A stretch of DNA of 64,000 nt, taken from positions 1-64,000 of the forward strand of contig QLTU01000012.1 of the NCBI GenBank assembly GCA_003268905.1, written 5' to 3'. The notes under the pieces were generated by a model, which worked only from the letters and a program-made list of their open reading frames with translations, ran no database searches and was not told where the DNA came from. Below are positions 9,184 to 19,207 of this stretch, piece after piece. The translations under genes and the position numbers were made by a program. How positions within the stretch are numbered: position 1 is the first letter of the stretch; each line of letters starts with the position of its first letter. This DNA comes from Acidovorax defluvii. GTDB lineage: Bacteria; Pseudomonadota; Gammaproteobacteria; Burkholderiales; Burkholderiaceae_C.

Positions 9184-9888
9184 TCAGATGGCGCGACGCA
9201 CCATCAGTTCCTTGATCTTGCCAATGGCCTTCGTGGGGTTCAAGCCCTTGGGGCAAACGTCCACGCAGTTCATGATGGTGTGGCAGCGGAACAGGCGGTA
9301 GGGGTCTTCGAGGTTATCGAGGCGCGCGCCCGTTGCATCGTCACGGCTGTCAGCGATGAAACGGTAGGCCTGCAGCAGACCGGCAGGGCCCACGAACTTG
9401 TCGGGGTTCCACCAGAAGCTGGGGCAGGACGTGGAGCAGCTGGCGCACAGGATGCACTCGTACAGGCCGTTGAGCTCTTCGCGCTCTTCGGGCGACTGCA
9501 GGCGCTCGCGGTCCGGTGCCAGTTCTTCGTTGATCAGGTAGGGCTTGATCGAGTTGTATTGCTTGAAGAACTGTGTCATGTCCACGATCAGGTCGCGGAT
9601 CACGGGCAGGCCCGGCAGCGGCTTGAGCACGATGGTGCCCTTGAGCGTGTTCATGTTGGTCAGGCACGCCAGGCCGTTCTTGCCATTGATGTTCATGGCA
9701 TCCGAACCGCAAACGCCTTCACGGCAGGAGCGGCGGAACGACAGCGTGGGGTCCTGTTCCTTGAGCTTGATCAGTGCGTCCAGCAACATGCGCTCGTGGC
9801 CATCGAGCTCGATCTCGATGGTCTGCATGTAGGGCTTGGCATCCTTGTCCGGATCGTAGCGGTAGATTTGGAATGTGCGTTTTTGCAT
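9184..9888 (-). CDS. sdhB: succinate dehydrogenase iron-sulfur subunit
   Basis: SdhB carries the 2Fe-2S, 4Fe-4S and 3Fe-4S centres that pass electrons from SdhA to the membrane quinone site. The N-terminal ferredoxin-like part has [21 protein letters not shown]. The C-terminal part has [15 protein letters not shown] and [17 protein letters not shown]. The start [20 protein letters not shown] at 9888 gives 234 aa, the usual length. It follows sdhA by 20 bp. Confidence 0.96.
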   Translation of the reverse strand: MQKRTFQIYRYDPDKDAKPYMQTIEIELDGHERMLLDALIKLKEQDPTLSFRRSCREGVCGSDAMNINGKNGLACLTNMNTLKGTIVLKPLPGLPVIRDLIVDMTQFFKQYNSIKPYLINEELAPDRERLQSPEEREELNGLYECILCASCSTSCPSFWWNPDKFVGPAGLLQAYRFIADSRDDATGARLDNLEDPYRLFRCHTIMNCVDVCPKGLNPTKAIGKIKELMVRRAI

Positions 9889-9908
9889 GTTTCTTCTCTC
9901 GTGACGAT

Positions 9909-11717
9909 TTAGAACGTACGGACCTTCGGAGGAACGCTGTCCACCGTCAAAGGCTTGAGGTTGACCGGCTTGTAGTCCAGGCGGCTGCCTTCGCTGTACC
10001 ACAGGGTGTGCTTGAGCCACTCCTTGTCGTTGCGACCCAGCGGGAATTCGGCGTGGTCAGCGGGGTGCTCGTAGTCGTACACGGTGTGGGCGCCACGGCA
10101 TTCCTTGCGGGCGGCGGCAGACACCATGGTCGCCTGGGCCACTTCGATCAGGTTGTCCACTTCCAGCGCCTCGATGCGTGCGGTGTTGAACACCTTGGAC
10201 TTGTCCTTGAGCGTGACGCCCGCCACACGGTTGCGCAGCTCGGCGATCTTCTTGACGCCCTCGTCCATGCTGGCCTGGGTGCGGAACACACCGGCGTGCT
10301 GCTGCATCGTGGTACGGATGTCGCCAGCCAGGTTTTGCGCGTAGATGCCGTCGCTGGACTTGTCGAGCTGGTTCAGGCGCTCCAGGGTGCGGTCGGCCGC
10401 ATCCTTGGGCAGGGGCTTGTGCTCCTTGTTCTTGTTGTTGAACTCGACGATGTGGCGGCCTGCGGCCTTGCCAAACACCAGCAGGTCCAGCAGCGAGTTG
10501 GTGCCCAGGCGGTTGGCGCCGTGCACGCTCACGCAGGCGCATTCGCCCACGGCGTACAGGCCGTTCACCACAGCGTTGTTGATGCCGTTGGCCTGGGTGA
10601 TCACCTGTCCATTGATGTTGGTGGGCACGCCACCCATCTGGTAGTGGATGGTGGGCACCACGGGAATGTCTTCCTTGGTGATGTCCACGTTGGCGAAGTT
10701 GACGCCAATTTCATACACCGACGGCAGGCGCTTGTGGATGGTGTCGGCGCCCAGGTGGCTGAGCTTGAGCATGACGTAGTCCTTGTTCGGACCACAGCCA
10801 CGGCCTTCCTTGATTTCCTGGTCCATCGAACGTGACACGAAGTCGCGCGGTGCCAGGTCTTTCAGGGTAGGCGCGTAGCGCTCCATGAAACGCTCGCCAT
10901 TGCTGTTGAGCAAAATGGCGCCTTCGCCGCGGCAGCCTTCGGTCAGCAGCACACCGGCACCGGCCACGCCGGTGGGGTGGAACTGCCAGAACTCCATGTC
11001 CTGCAGCGCAATGCCCGCGCGCGCCGCCATGCCCAGGCCGTCACCGGTGTTGATGAAGGCGTTGGTGGATGCGGCAAAGATGCGGCCGGCGCCACCCGTG
11101 GCCAGCAGCACGGTCTTGGCTTCCAGGATGTACAGGTCGCCGGTTTCCATCTCCAGCGCGGTCACGCCCACCACGTCGCCGTCGGCGTCGCGGATCAGGT
11201 CCAGGGCCATCCACTCCACGAAGAAGTTGGTCTTGGCCTTGACGTTCTGCTGGTACAGCGTGTGCAGCATGGCGTGGCCAGTGCGGTCAGCGGCGGCGCA
11301 GGCACGCTGCACGGGCTTTTCGCCGTAGTTGGCGGTGTGGCCGCCAAACGGGCGCTGGTAGATGGTGCCGTCAGGGTTGCGGTCGAACGGCATGCCGAAG
11401 TGTTCGAGCTCGTACACCACCTTGGGTGCTTCACGGCACATGAACTCGATGGCGTCCTGGTCGCCCAGCCAGTCAGAGCCCTTGATGGTGTCGTAGAAGT
11501 GGTAGTGCCAGTTGTCCTCGGACATGTTGCCCAGGGATGCAGACACGCCGCCCTGTGCAGCGACGGTGTGCGAGCGGGTGGGGAACACCTTGGACAGCGA
11601 GGCCACGTTCAGGCCTGCACGGGAGAGTTCGAGGGCGGCGCGCATGCCGGAGCCGCCGGCGCCAATGATGACGACGTCGAACTTGCGCTTGGTGATGTTA
11701 GCGTTGGTGTAGCTCAT
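9909..11717 (-). CDS. sdhA: succinate dehydrogenase flavoprotein subunit
   Basis: SdhA oxidises succinate to fumarate using covalently bound FAD. The FAD-binding [18 protein letters not shown] begins about residue 19. The flavinylation segment [18 protein letters not shown] follows, with HTVAAQGG holding the histidine that carries FAD. The substrate-binding and capping domains extend to the C-terminus. Its 602 aa are close to the usual 590-600. It lies between sdhD and sdhB in the operon. Confidence 0.97.
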   Translation of the reverse strand: MSYTNANITKRKFDVVIIGAGGSGMRAALELSRAGLNVASLSKVFPTRSHTVAAQGGVSASLGNMSEDNWHYHFYDTIKGSDWLGDQDAIEFMCREAPKVVYELEHFGMPFDRNPDGTIYQRPFGGHTANYGEKPVQRACAAADRTGHAMLHTLYQQNVKAKTNFFVEWMALDLIRDADGDVVGVTALEMETGDLYILEAKTVLLATGGAGRIFAASTNAFINTGDGLGMAARAGIALQDMEFWQFHPTGVAGAGVLLTEGCRGEGAILLNSNGERFMERYAPTLKDLAPRDFVSRSMDQEIKEGRGCGPNKDYVMLKLSHLGADTIHKRLPSVYEIGVNFANVDITKEDIPVVPTIHYQMGGVPTNINGQVITQANGINNAVVNGLYAVGECACVSVHGANRLGTNSLLDLLVFGKAAGRHIVEFNNKNKEHKPLPKDAADRTLERLNQLDKSSDGIYAQNLAGDIRTTMQQHAGVFRTQASMDEGVKKIAELRNRVAGVTLKDKSKVFNTARIEALEVDNLIEVAQATMVSAAARKECRGAHTVYDYEHPADHAEFPLGRNDKEWLKHTLWYSEGSRLDYKPVNLKPLTVDSVPPKVRTF

Positions 11718-11739
11718 TATTTGCCTTCAGTCGCGGGAA

Positions 11740-12105
11740 TCAGAGACGCCACAAAACCTGGATACCCCAGCCGGCACAGCCGACCAGCCAGACGATGGTG
11801 AAAATCTGCAGCACAAGGCGCAGGCCCACCGGCTTGATGTAATCCATCCAGATGTTGCGCATGCCTACCCAGGCGTGCCAGATGAGTGCCAGGATCACGC
11901 AGAACGTGAGCACTTTCATCCATTGGCTGGAGAAAATGGACGCCCAGCGGTCATAGCCGATGGGGCCTTTGGTCAGAACCAGTTGCACGAGCAGGATCAG
12001 CGTGAACAGTGCCATCAGAACGGCAGTCACGCGTTGGCTCAGCCAGTCGCGCAGGCCATAGTGGGCACCTACGACGGTGCGTTTGTAACCGAAGTTGTCG
12101 GACAT
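11740..12105 (-). CDS. sdhD: succinate dehydrogenase membrane anchor subunit
   Basis: SdhD is one of two small membrane proteins that anchor complex II and help bind quinone and heme b. Three hydrophobic segments are visible in 121 aa, with the SQRVTAVLMALFTLILLVQ segment near residue 25 and IWHAWVGMRNIWMDYIKP carrying the probable heme-ligand region. The start MSDNFGYKRTVVGAHYGLRD is family-like. It sits between sdhC and sdhA. Confidence 0.93.
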   Translation of the reverse strand: MSDNFGYKRTVVGAHYGLRDWLSQRVTAVLMALFTLILLVQLVLTKGPIGYDRWASIFSSQWMKVLTFCVILALIWHAWVGMRNIWMDYIKPVGLRLVLQIFTIVWLVGCAGWGIQVLWRL

Positions 12106-12164
12106 GGTGGGTTTCCTCTTAGTCATTGCGCGGCACGCCGGACCCGGCGCCGCCGCGGGGTGAA

Positions 12165-12599
12165 TCAATACAGGCCGAACAGCTTGGCTGCAAGCACCAG
12201 CGTCAGGCCAATGCTGATGACCAGTGTCACCAGGGCAGAGGTCTTGCCGAACTGCTTGCTGACGGCGTCATGGCTCACGTCCATGCACAAGTGGCGCACA
12301 CCGGCGATCAGGTGGTGCAGATAGGCCCAGATAAGACCCAGCGCCACCAGCTTGATGAACCAGCCGGGAGCGAAGCCCAGGCCAGAGTTGAAGGCGGCTT
12401 TGAAGGTGCCAAAGGAAATTTCGGAGGACACCGAGGTGTCGAACATCCACAGCACGAACGGCAGCAGCAGAAACATCACAGCGCCACTGGCACGGTGCAG
12501 GATCGAAACCCATGCAGCCGGCGTCATGCGGTAAGTAGTGAGGTCCTTGAAGGCGTTGATATTGCGGAATTCAGGCCGTTTTTTGGCTAGCTCTGTCAT
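12165..12599 (-). CDS. sdhC: succinate dehydrogenase cytochrome b556 subunit
   Basis: SdhC is the larger membrane subunit of complex II and supplies a heme b ligand. The family signature is visible as RPEFRNINAFKD followed by ILHRASGAVMFLLLPF. The later LHHLIAGVRHLCMD contains the conserved heme-ligand histidine. The start MTELAKKRPEFRN gives 144 aa. It is the first gene of the sdhCDAB-sdhE-gltA run, so the operon promoter should lie at 12600-12732; I found only a weak -35/-10-like pair there. Confidence 0.94.
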   Translation of the reverse strand: MTELAKKRPEFRNINAFKDLTTYRMTPAAWVSILHRASGAVMFLLLPFVLWMFDTSVSSEISFGTFKAAFNSGLGFAPGWFIKLVALGLIWAYLHHLIAGVRHLCMDVSHDAVSKQFGKTSALVTLVISIGLTLVLAAKLFGLY

Positions 12600-12732
12600 G
12601 GCGGGTGCTTTCGTGGATGTAACTGCTTTGTAATTTGAAGATGCAAACAACGCAAAATTCTATTGCAACGCAACAAGTAGGGTTGTCCACCGGCGCAATA
12701 TTTTGACGATTCTTCTCAAGTGCAGGCGTGTT

Positions 12733-13521
12733 TCAGCTCAATTCGTTGTGGTAATGGTGTGTGTCGGTGCGGTAAAGACCACGCCGTAACTCCATGGGAA
12801 CATCGTTGTAGGTGTAGGCGGTGCGCTCCACGCTCAGCAAGGGCGTGCCAGCGGGAGTGTGCAGAAGCTGGGCCTGCTCACCGTCGGCCAGCACGGCTCG
12901 GATTTTTTCTTCGGCCCGCACCATGCGCACACCGAAATCCAGCTCGAACATGGCATAGGTCGGACCCTGGTAGTTCGCCATCTGCTCAGCTGTCAGGCCC
13001 TTGAAGGCCTGGCCGGGGAGCCAGATGTCTTCGAGAATGGTGGGTTCGCCGGCAAACGACAGAATGCGCCGCGCCTGTACCACCGGGTCGCCACTTCGCA
13101 AGGCCAGGGCGCGCGCCACGTCGGCGCTGGCGCGCACGCGCCGGCAATCCAGCACGGTGCGTTGCGCCGGCCCCTCCACACTGGCATCGCCGGTGTCGGG
13201 CAAAAGCTTCAGAAAACGGTATTGCACATGCTGCTCGGCATGGGTGGCGACAAAAGTGCCCTTGCCCTGTCGCCGCATCACCAGATTGTCGGCCGCCAGC
13301 TCGTCAATGGCCTTGCGGACCGTGCCCTGACTCACCCGAAACCGCGCCGCCAAATCCATCTCGCTGGGAATGGCTTCACCGGGCTTCCATTCACCCTGCT
13401 GCAGGCTTTGCAGGATCAAGGCCTTGATCTGCTGGTACAGCGGGCTGAATGCCGGCGTCAATGCACCAACACCGCCGGGAGGCGGCGAGGGCGCGTCAAC
13501 ATTGAACGGAAGCGAGGACAT
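12733..13521 (-). CDS. GntR family transcriptional regulator, HutC subfamily (UTRA domain)
   Basis: The protein has an N-terminal winged helix-turn-helix of the GntR type (about residues 26-95, with PLYQQIKALILQSLQQGEWKPG). A UTRA effector-binding domain (about 115-255) follows, containing LEDIWLPG. It lies between the sdh operon and mdh and reads away from mdh. The TCA-cycle context and a palindrome in the gntR/mdh gap suggest it regulates mdh and possibly sdh, but the effector is unknown. The start MSSLPFNVDAP at 13521 was preferred to an upstream ATG at 13587, which would overlap the palindrome. Confidence 0.88.
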   Translation of the reverse strand: MSSLPFNVDAPSPPPGGVGALTPAFSPLYQQIKALILQSLQQGEWKPGEAIPSEMDLAARFRVSQGTVRKAIDELAADNLVMRRQGKGTFVATHAEQHVQYRFLKLLPDTGDASVEGPAQRTVLDCRRVRASADVARALALRSGDPVVQARRILSFAGEPTILEDIWLPGQAFKGLTAEQMANYQGPTYAMFELDFGVRMVRAEEKIRAVLADGEQAQLLHTPAGTPLLSVERTAYTYNDVPMELRRGLYRTDTHHYHNELS

Positions 13522-13586
13522 GGCAAATGGCTGGGGTGGGGCGGTTATGCGAGGCGTATTCTCTGGCTGGTAACCGGGTTGGATCA

Positions 13587-13608
13587 TATCTTATATAAGA
13601 CATAAGAC
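13587..13608. promoter_or_regulatory. palindromic operator candidate between gntR and mdh
   Basis: The segment contains the perfect palindrome TCTTATATAAGA (13589-13600) followed by a direct repeat of ATAAGA. HutC-type regulators bind AT-rich palindromes of this kind. It abuts the predicted mdh -35 element at 13612, a position that suits repression. Confidence 0.6.
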
Positions 13609-13611
13609 AAA

Positions 13612-13641
13612 TTGACCTTTCGCAGCAATCGGCGGTAAACT
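13612..13641 (+). promoter_or_regulatory. predicted sigma70 promoter of mdh
   Basis: TTGACC at 13612-13617 and TAAACT at 13636-13641 are separated by 18 bp. They lie about 95 bp upstream of the mdh start codon, directly after the palindrome. The match to consensus is good for -35 and moderate for -10. Confidence 0.5.
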
Positions 13642-13736
13642 CCAAGGCTGTTTTGCAGAGCACGGGTTGCTGGTGACAGGGGCTGGTGCTTGCGTTGCAT
13701 CCACATCTGTTTTTTCCACTTCCTGGAGTTTTCACC

Positions 13737-14723
13737 ATGAGCAAGAAGCCCGTCCGTGTTGCCGTTACCGGCGCTGCTGGTCAAATCGGTTACGCCCTGC
13801 TGTTCCGTATCGCCTCGGGCGAAATGCTGGGCAAGGACCAGCCGGTCATCCTGCAATTGCTCGAAGTTCCCGTGGAAGGCCCACAAAAAGCGCTCAAGGG
13901 CGTGATGATGGAACTCGACGACTGCGCTTTCCCGCTGCTCGTGGAGATGACCGCCCACAGCGACCCCATGACCGCCTTCAAGGATGCCGATTACGCCTTG
14001 CTGGTGGGCTCGCGCCCCCGCGGCCCCGGCATGGAGCGCGCCGAGCTGCTGGCCGTCAACGGTGCCATCTTCACCGCACAAGGCAAGGCCCTGAATGCCG
14101 TGGCCAGCCGCGACGTCAAGGTGCTGGTGGTGGGCAACCCCGCCAACACCAACGCCTACATCGCCATGAAGAGCGCGCCTGACCTGCCACGCAAGAACTT
14201 CACCGCCATGCTGCGCCTCGATCACAACCGCGCTGCCAGCCAGATTGCTGCCAAGACCGGCAAGGCCGTGGCCGACATCGAAAAACTCACCGTCTGGGGC
14301 AACCATTCGCCCACGATGTACGCCGACTACCGCTTTGCCACCATCAACGGCGAGAGCGTTGCCAAGATGATCAACGACCAGGAATGGAACGCCAACACCT
14401 TCCTGCCCACCGTGGGCAAGCGCGGCGCAGCCATCATTGAGGCACGCGGCCTGTCGTCGGCGGCATCGGCTGCCAACGCCGCCATCGACCACATGCGCGA
14501 CTGGGCCCTGGGCACCAACGGCAAGTGGGTCACCATGGGTATTCCTTCGGATGGCCAGTACGGCATTCCCAAGGACACCATGTTCGGCTTCCCCGTCACC
14601 TGCGAAAACGGCGAGTACAAGATCGTCGAAGGCCTGGAAATTGACGCGTTCTCGCAAGAGCGCATCAACATCACACTGGCCGAACTGCAAGGCGAGCAAG
14701 ACGGCGTCAAGCACCTGCTCTGA
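13737..14723 (+). CDS. mdh: malate dehydrogenase (NAD)
   Basis: Malate dehydrogenase interconverts malate and oxaloacetate in the TCA cycle. The NAD-binding [19 protein letters not shown] follows the start [11 protein letters not shown]. The catalytic region [17 protein letters not shown] and [13 protein letters not shown] are present, typical of the 328-aa beta-proteobacterial type. A strong Shine-Dalgarno (GGAG) lies 8 bp before the ATG at 13737. The gene for a CoA-ester lyase follows 4 bp after the stop codon. Confidence 0.96.
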   Translation: MSKKPVRVAVTGAAGQIGYALLFRIASGEMLGKDQPVILQLLEVPVEGPQKALKGVMMELDDCAFPLLVEMTAHSDPMTAFKDADYALLVGSRPRGPGMERAELLAVNGAIFTAQGKALNAVASRDVKVLVVGNPANTNAYIAMKSAPDLPRKNFTAMLRLDHNRAASQIAAKTGKAVADIEKLTVWGNHSPTMYADYRFATINGESVAKMINDQEWNANTFLPTVGKRGAAIIEARGLSSAASAANAAIDHMRDWALGTNGKWVTMGIPSDGQYGIPKDTMFGFPVTCENGEYKIVEGLEIDAFSQERINITLAELQGEQDGVKHLL

Positions 14724-14727
14724 TCCC

Positions 14728-15816
14728 ATGAGCGTTGTGCGCCGCGCAGAACCATCCTCAGGCTCCGTTCCTCCCGGGAGGGGCGAAGCAGCCCACGCCG
14801 TGAGTGGCGGGGTCGCGCGTGCCCATCCTCGCGATGTGCTGCTGGGTGCGCAGGCGGCTTCTGCCGCCTTGCCGGTTTGCGATCACTACAGCGGTGCGCC
14901 GGCGCGCATGCTCAAGAGCCTGCAATTGCAGGCACAGATGACCGAGGAATTCGGCGCTTGCGTTTTTGACGTGACGCTGGACTGCGAAGACGGAGCCCCG
15001 GTGGGCGATGAAGCGGCGCATGCGGTCCTGGTGGCCGCCCTGGCGCGCGATGCCGCCCCGGCAGCGCGCGTGGGCGTTCGCGTTCACCCCGTGGACCACC
15101 CCGCATTTGCCAACGACATGGCCACCATTGCCGGCGAGGCCGGTCATCGGCTCAACCACATCATGCTGCCCAAGGTGGAGTCGGTGGACGATGTTTTGCG
15201 GGCAGAAAAAGCCCTGCAGGGCACATCGGCGGCCCATCTGCCCCTGCAGGTGCTGATCGAATCCCCGGCCGCAGTGCACCGGGCTTTCGAGATTGCCGCG
15301 CATCCCCGCGTGCAAAGCCTGAGCTTTGGCTTGATGGATTTTGTGTCGGCCCACGGCGGTGCCATCCCCGCATCGGCCATGGCCTCTGCCGGGCAGTTCA
15401 CGCACCCGCTGGTAGTGCGTGCCAAGCTCGAAATCGCCTCGGCCTGCCATGCCCATGGCAAGGTGCCATCGCACTGCGTGGTAACCGAATTCAGCGATAT
15501 GGTGGCCATGCAGGGCGCAGCCAGCCGCGCTGCCCGCGAATTTGGCTACACGCGCATGTGGAGCATCCACCCCGCGCAGATCCGCCCCATCCTGGAGGCC
15601 TTTGCGCCCACGCAGGATGACATTGACGTTGCTTCAAAAATAATAGCTGCTGCCGCAGACGCTGATTGGGCTCCCATCAGTTTTGAGGGCGCATTGCATG
15701 ACCGCGCCAGTTTTCGCTATTACTGGCAGGTTCTGGAGCGTGCGCACAGCACCGGGCGCAGCTTGCCCGCGGCCGTGTGCCCGTGGTTTACTCCGTCTGT
15801 CTCTCTCTGTCCCTGA
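14728..15816 (+). CDS. HpcH/HpaI aldolase/citrate lyase family protein (CoA ester lyase)
   Basis: This is a CitE/malyl-CoA-lyase-like TIM-barrel enzyme of the HpcH/HpaI family that cleaves or forms CoA esters with a divalent metal. Visible signatures are [16 protein letters not shown] (metal-binding acidic region), [21 protein letters not shown], and the late [14 protein letters not shown]. The 362 aa are normal. It starts 4 bp after mdh and is presumably co-transcribed with it. Its true substrate (malyl-, methylmalyl- or citryl-CoA-like) cannot be told from sequence. Near the C-terminus, codons TCA AAA ATA ATA GCT GCT coincide with a copy of the interspersed repeat. Confidence 0.85.
   Translation: MSVVRRAEPSSGSVPPGRGEAAHAVSGGVARAHPRDVLLGAQAASAALPVCDHYSGAPARMLKSLQLQAQMTEEFGACVFDVTLDCEDGAPVGDEAAHAVLVAALARDAAPAARVGVRVHPVDHPAFANDMATIAGEAGHRLNHIMLPKVESVDDVLRAEKALQGTSAAHLPLQVLIESPAAVHRAFEIAAHPRVQSLSFGLMDFVSAHGGAIPASAMASAGQFTHPLVVRAKLEIASACHAHGKVPSHCVVTEFSDMVAMQGAASRAAREFGYTRMWSIHPAQIRPILEAFAPTQDDIDVASKIIAAAADADWAPISFEGALHDRASFRYYWQVLERAHSTGRSLPAAVCPWFTPSVSLCP
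15633..15672 (+). repeat. partial copy of the ~50-bp interspersed repeat inside the CoA ester lyase gene
   Basis: TTCAAAAATAATAGCTGCT is identical to the left end of the intergenic copy at 33645. The right half is diverged. It is translated in frame as [13 protein letters not shown] and uses the rare codon ATA twice in a row. Confidence 0.55.
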
Positions 15817-15838
15817 ACCCTCACCTGCAGGATCCCTG

Positions 15839-16426
15839 ATGAAAACCTTTATCGCTTCTGCCCTCATGCTGCTGGCGCCCGCCTTTGTGCTGGCCCAGAC
15901 ACCCGCCCCGTCTGCCGCCAAGCCTGCCACCAAGGCAACCGCCAAGGCCCCTGCCAAAGCCGCCGCCGCCAAAACCGCCAAGGCCAAGCCCACCAGCAGC
16001 CGCGTCCAGCTCAAGTCCGCCACCGGTCAGGTGGCCGCAGGCATCATGGCTGCCGAGGCCGCCCTCTCGCCGGACGAACTGGCCATTGCCGAGCGCGTGC
16101 ATGTGGGCCACATCGCCTGCGAATTGGGCGCGCACGTCACGCTCAAGGCCGACCCTGCCTCGCCCGGCCGCTTCGATGTGGAAGGCAAGGGCTTCAAGTA
16201 CCGCATGACCCCCGTAGCCACATCCACCGGCGCTGTACGTCTGGAAGACCAGCGGGGCGGCGCTGTGTGGCTGCAGATCGCCAACAAGTCCATGCTCATG
16301 GACCAAAAGCGTGGCCAGCGCCTGGCAGACGAATGCATGAGCCCCGAGCAGAACCTGGTTGCCGAGGCCATCAAGAAGAACCCGATCCCCAGCGTGCTGG
16401 AACCTCTGCCCGTCGCCAAACAATAA
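15839..16426 (+). CDS. secreted Ala/Lys/Pro-rich hypothetical protein
   Basis: The product begins with a clear Sec signal peptide (MKTFIASALMLLAPAFVLAQ, cleavage after about residue 19). A low-complexity Ala/Lys/Pro linker (about residues 20-55) follows, and then a compact domain of about 130 residues that contains a conserved-looking VHVGHIACELGAHVTL. A periplasmic location is likely. It lies between the CoA ester lyase and acnB on the same strand. I do not recognise a family with a known role; the lysine-rich linker could be histone-H1-like by composition only. Confidence 0.75.
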   Translation: MKTFIASALMLLAPAFVLAQTPAPSAAKPATKATAKAPAKAAAAKTAKAKPTSSRVQLKSATGQVAAGIMAAEAALSPDELAIAERVHVGHIACELGAHVTLKADPASPGRFDVEGKGFKYRMTPVATSTGAVRLEDQRGGAVWLQIANKSMLMDQKRGQRLADECMSPEQNLVAEAIKKNPIPSVLEPLPVAKQ

Positions 16427-16492
16427 CGATTCCCGTGCGCCTGGCCCCCGGGCCGCACCCACCCCACTTTAGAACGCAACCGGAGAAAATTG

Positions 16493-19090
16493 ATGTTGAA
16501 AGCCTACCGTGACCATGTGGCCGAACGTGCTGCATTGGGCATTCCGCCACTGCCCTTGAGCGCCAAGCAGACCAGCGAACTGATCGAGCTGCTGAAAAAC
16601 CCGCCTGCTGGCGAGGAAGCAACCCTGGTCGACCTGATCACGCACCGTGTGCCTGCAGGCGTGGACGATGCCGCCAAGGTCAAGGCCAGCTACCTGGCCG
16701 CCGTGGCCCATGGCACGGAAGTGTGCAGCCTCATCGGCCGTGAGAAGGCCACGCAACTGCTGGGCACCATGCTGGGCGGCTACAACCTCACGCCGCTGAT
16801 CGATCTGCTTGACGACGCTGCCGTGGCCTCCGTGGCTGCCGAAGCGCTCAAGAAGACGCTGCTCATGTTTGACCAGTTCCATGACGTCAAGGAAAAGGCC
16901 GACAAGGGCAACACCTTCGCCAAGGCCGTGCTGCAAAGCTGGGCCGACGCCGAATGGTTTACCAGCCGCCCCGAAGTGCCCCAGAGCATCAAGCTCACCG
17001 TGCTCAAGGTCACTGGCGAAACCAACACCGACGACCTGTCGCCCGCGCCCGATGCCTGGAGCCGCCCCGACATCCCGCTGCACGCGCTGGCCATGCTCAA
17101 GAACAAGCGCGACGGCATCACCCCTGAAGAAGACGGCAAACGCGGCCCGGTGAAGTTCATCGAAGACCTGCGCGCCAAGGGCAACCTCGTGGCCTATGTG
17201 GGCGACGTGGTGGGCACCGGTTCCAGCCGCAAGTCGGCCACCAACAGCGTGCTGTGGTTCACCGGCGAAGACATCCCCTTTGTGCCCAACAAGCGCTTTG
17301 GCGGCGTGTGCCTGGGCAGCAAGATTGCCCCCATCTTCTACAACACCATGGAAGACGCGGGCGCGCTGCCCATCGAGCTCGACGTAAGCCAGATGAACAT
17401 GGGCGACGAGATCGAGCTGCTGCCCTACGCTGGCAAGGCTTTGAAGGACGGCAACGTCATCGCCGAATTCGAAGTGAAAAGTGAAGTGCTGTTTGACGAA
17501 GTGCGCGCCGGTGGCCGCATTCCGCTGATCATCGGCCGTGGCCTGACCACCAAGGCGCGCGAGGCCCTGGGCCTGGCGCCCTCCACGCTGTTCCGCCTGC
17601 CGCAAGTGCCTGCCGCCACCGGCAAGGGTTTCACGCTGGCGCAGAAGATGGTTGGCCGTGCCTGCGGCCTGCCTGCAAAGGATGGCAACCAGATGGGCGT
17701 GCTGCCCGGCACCTATTGCGAGCCGCGCATGACCTCGGTGGGCTCGCAAGACACCACCGGCCCCATGACCCGCGACGAACTCAAGGACCTGGCCTGCCTG
17801 GGCTTCAGCTCCGACCTCGTCATGCAGTCGTTCTGCCACACGGCCGCTTACCCCAAGCCCGTGGACGTGAAGATGCACCACGAGCTGCCCGAGTTCATCA
17901 GCAACCGTGGCGGCATCTCGCTCAAGCCCGGCGACGGCATCATCCACAGCTGGCTCAACCGCATGCTGCTGCCCGACACCGTGGGCACCGGCGGCGATTC
18001 GCACACCCGTTTCCCCATTGGTATCAGCTTCCCCGCCGGCTCTGGCCTGGTGGCCTTTGCTGCCGCCACGGGCGTGATGCCGCTTGATATGCCTGAATCG
18101 GTTCTGGTGCGCTTCAAGGGCCAGATGCAACCCGGCGTGACGCTGCGCGACCTGGTGCACGCGATTCCGCTGTATGCCATCAAGGCGGGCCTGCTGACGG
18201 TGGAAAAGCAGGGCAAGAAGAACATCTTCTCGGGCCGCATTCTCGAAATCGAAGGCTTGCCTGACATGAAGGTCGAGCAGGCGTTCGAGCTGTCCGATGC
18301 CTCGGCCGAGCGCTCTGCCGCCGGTTGCACCGTGCGCCTGAACAAAGAACCGATCATCGAATACATCAACAGCAACATCGTGCTGCTGAAGAACATGATC
18401 GCCCAGGGCTACGCTGATGCACGCACCATCGGCCGCCGCATCCAGGCCATGGAAGCCTGGCTGGCCAAGCCTGAGCTGCTGGCACCCGATGCCGACGCCG
18501 AATACGCCGCCGTGATCGAGATCGACCTGGCCGAGATCACCGAACCCATCGTCTGCTGCCCCAACGACCCCGATGACGCCAAGACGCTGTCGGACGTGGC
18601 CGGTGCCAAGATCGACGAAGTGTTCATTGGCTCGTGCATGACCAACATCGGCCACTTCCGTGCGGCTTCCAAGCTGCTCGAAGGCAAGAAGGACATCCCC
18701 GTCAAGCTGTGGATGGCACCGCCCACCAAGATGGACGCGCACCAGCTCACCGAAGAAGGCCACTACGGCGTGTTCGGCGCCGCTGGTGCCCGCATGGAAA
18801 TGCCGGGCTGCTCGCTGTGCATGGGCAACCAGGCACAGGTGAAGGAAGGCGCTACCGTGATGTCCACCAGCACGCGTAATTTCCCCAACCGCCTGGGCAA
18901 GAACACCAACGTGTACCTGGGTTCGGCCGAGCTGTCGGCCATTGCTTCCAAGCTGGGCCGCATCCCGACCAAGGCCGAGTACCTGGCTGACATGGGTGTG
19001 CTCAGCGCCAACGGCGACAAGATCTACAAGTACATGAACTTCGATCAGATCGCCGAGTACAAGGACGTGGCAGACGGCGTATCCGCCTGA
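16493..19090 (+). CDS. acnB: bifunctional aconitate hydratase 2 / 2-methylisocitrate dehydratase
   Basis: AcnB isomerises citrate to isocitrate through cis-aconitate in the TCA cycle. The 865 aa contain the N-terminal HEAT-like domain ([20 protein letters not shown]), the swivel domain, and the 4Fe-4S catalytic domains. Cysteines are visible in [19 protein letters not shown] and [15 protein letters not shown] lies 6 bp before the ATG at 16493; a TTG just before it is ignored. The gene ends 23 bp before a strong terminator. Confidence 0.96.
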   Translation: MLKAYRDHVAERAALGIPPLPLSAKQTSELIELLKNPPAGEEATLVDLITHRVPAGVDDAAKVKASYLAAVAHGTEVCSLIGREKATQLLGTMLGGYNLTPLIDLLDDAAVASVAAEALKKTLLMFDQFHDVKEKADKGNTFAKAVLQSWADAEWFTSRPEVPQSIKLTVLKVTGETNTDDLSPAPDAWSRPDIPLHALAMLKNKRDGITPEEDGKRGPVKFIEDLRAKGNLVAYVGDVVGTGSSRKSATNSVLWFTGEDIPFVPNKRFGGVCLGSKIAPIFYNTMEDAGALPIELDVSQMNMGDEIELLPYAGKALKDGNVIAEFEVKSEVLFDEVRAGGRIPLIIGRGLTTKAREALGLAPSTLFRLPQVPAATGKGFTLAQKMVGRACGLPAKDGNQMGVLPGTYCEPRMTSVGSQDTTGPMTRDELKDLACLGFSSDLVMQSFCHTAAYPKPVDVKMHHELPEFISNRGGISLKPGDGIIHSWLNRMLLPDTVGTGGDSHTRFPIGISFPAGSGLVAFAAATGVMPLDMPESVLVRFKGQMQPGVTLRDLVHAIPLYAIKAGLLTVEKQGKKNIFSGRILEIEGLPDMKVEQAFELSDASAERSAAGCTVRLNKEPIIEYINSNIVLLKNMIAQGYADARTIGRRIQAMEAWLAKPELLAPDADAEYAAVIEIDLAEITEPIVCCPNDPDDAKTLSDVAGAKIDEVFIGSCMTNIGHFRAASKLLEGKKDIPVKLWMAPPTKMDAHQLTEEGHYGVFGAAGARMEMPGCSLCMGNQAQVKEGATVMSTSTRNFPNRLGKNTNVYLGSAELSAIASKLGRIPTKAEYLADMGVLSANGDKIYKYMNFDQIAEYKDVADGVSA

Positions 19091-19113
19091 ACGATTCACG
19101 CCCTTCGGGGCTG

Positions 19114-19151
19114 AAAAAAAGCCCGGTGTTCGCAAGAGCACCGGGCTTTTG
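19114..19151 (+). terminator. bidirectional Rho-independent terminator after acnB
   Basis: The stem AGCCCGGTG/CACCGGGCT with a 10-nt loop is flanked by AAAAAAA on the left and TTTT on the right. It therefore ends acnB on the plus strand and can end the trhP transcript arriving on the minus strand. Confidence 0.9.
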
Positions 19152-19157
19152 CTATTT

Positions 19158-19205
19158 AGTTAATAGCTAGTAGCGCTTGCTGTATAAGCGCTAGAGGCCG
19201 ATTTG
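19158..19205 (+). repeat. ~50-bp interspersed repeat, copy B
   Basis: AATAGCTAGTAGCGCTT, a loop and AAGCGCTAGAGGCCGATTT match copy A in the same orientation. It lies between the acnB terminator and the trhP stop codon. Confidence 0.85.
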
Positions 19206-19207
19206 AC

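Noticed and set aside
12600-12732. sdhC promoter TTGCGT-17-TACAAA
   Set aside because: Each hexamer matches only 4 of 6 consensus bases; too weak to list as a feature.
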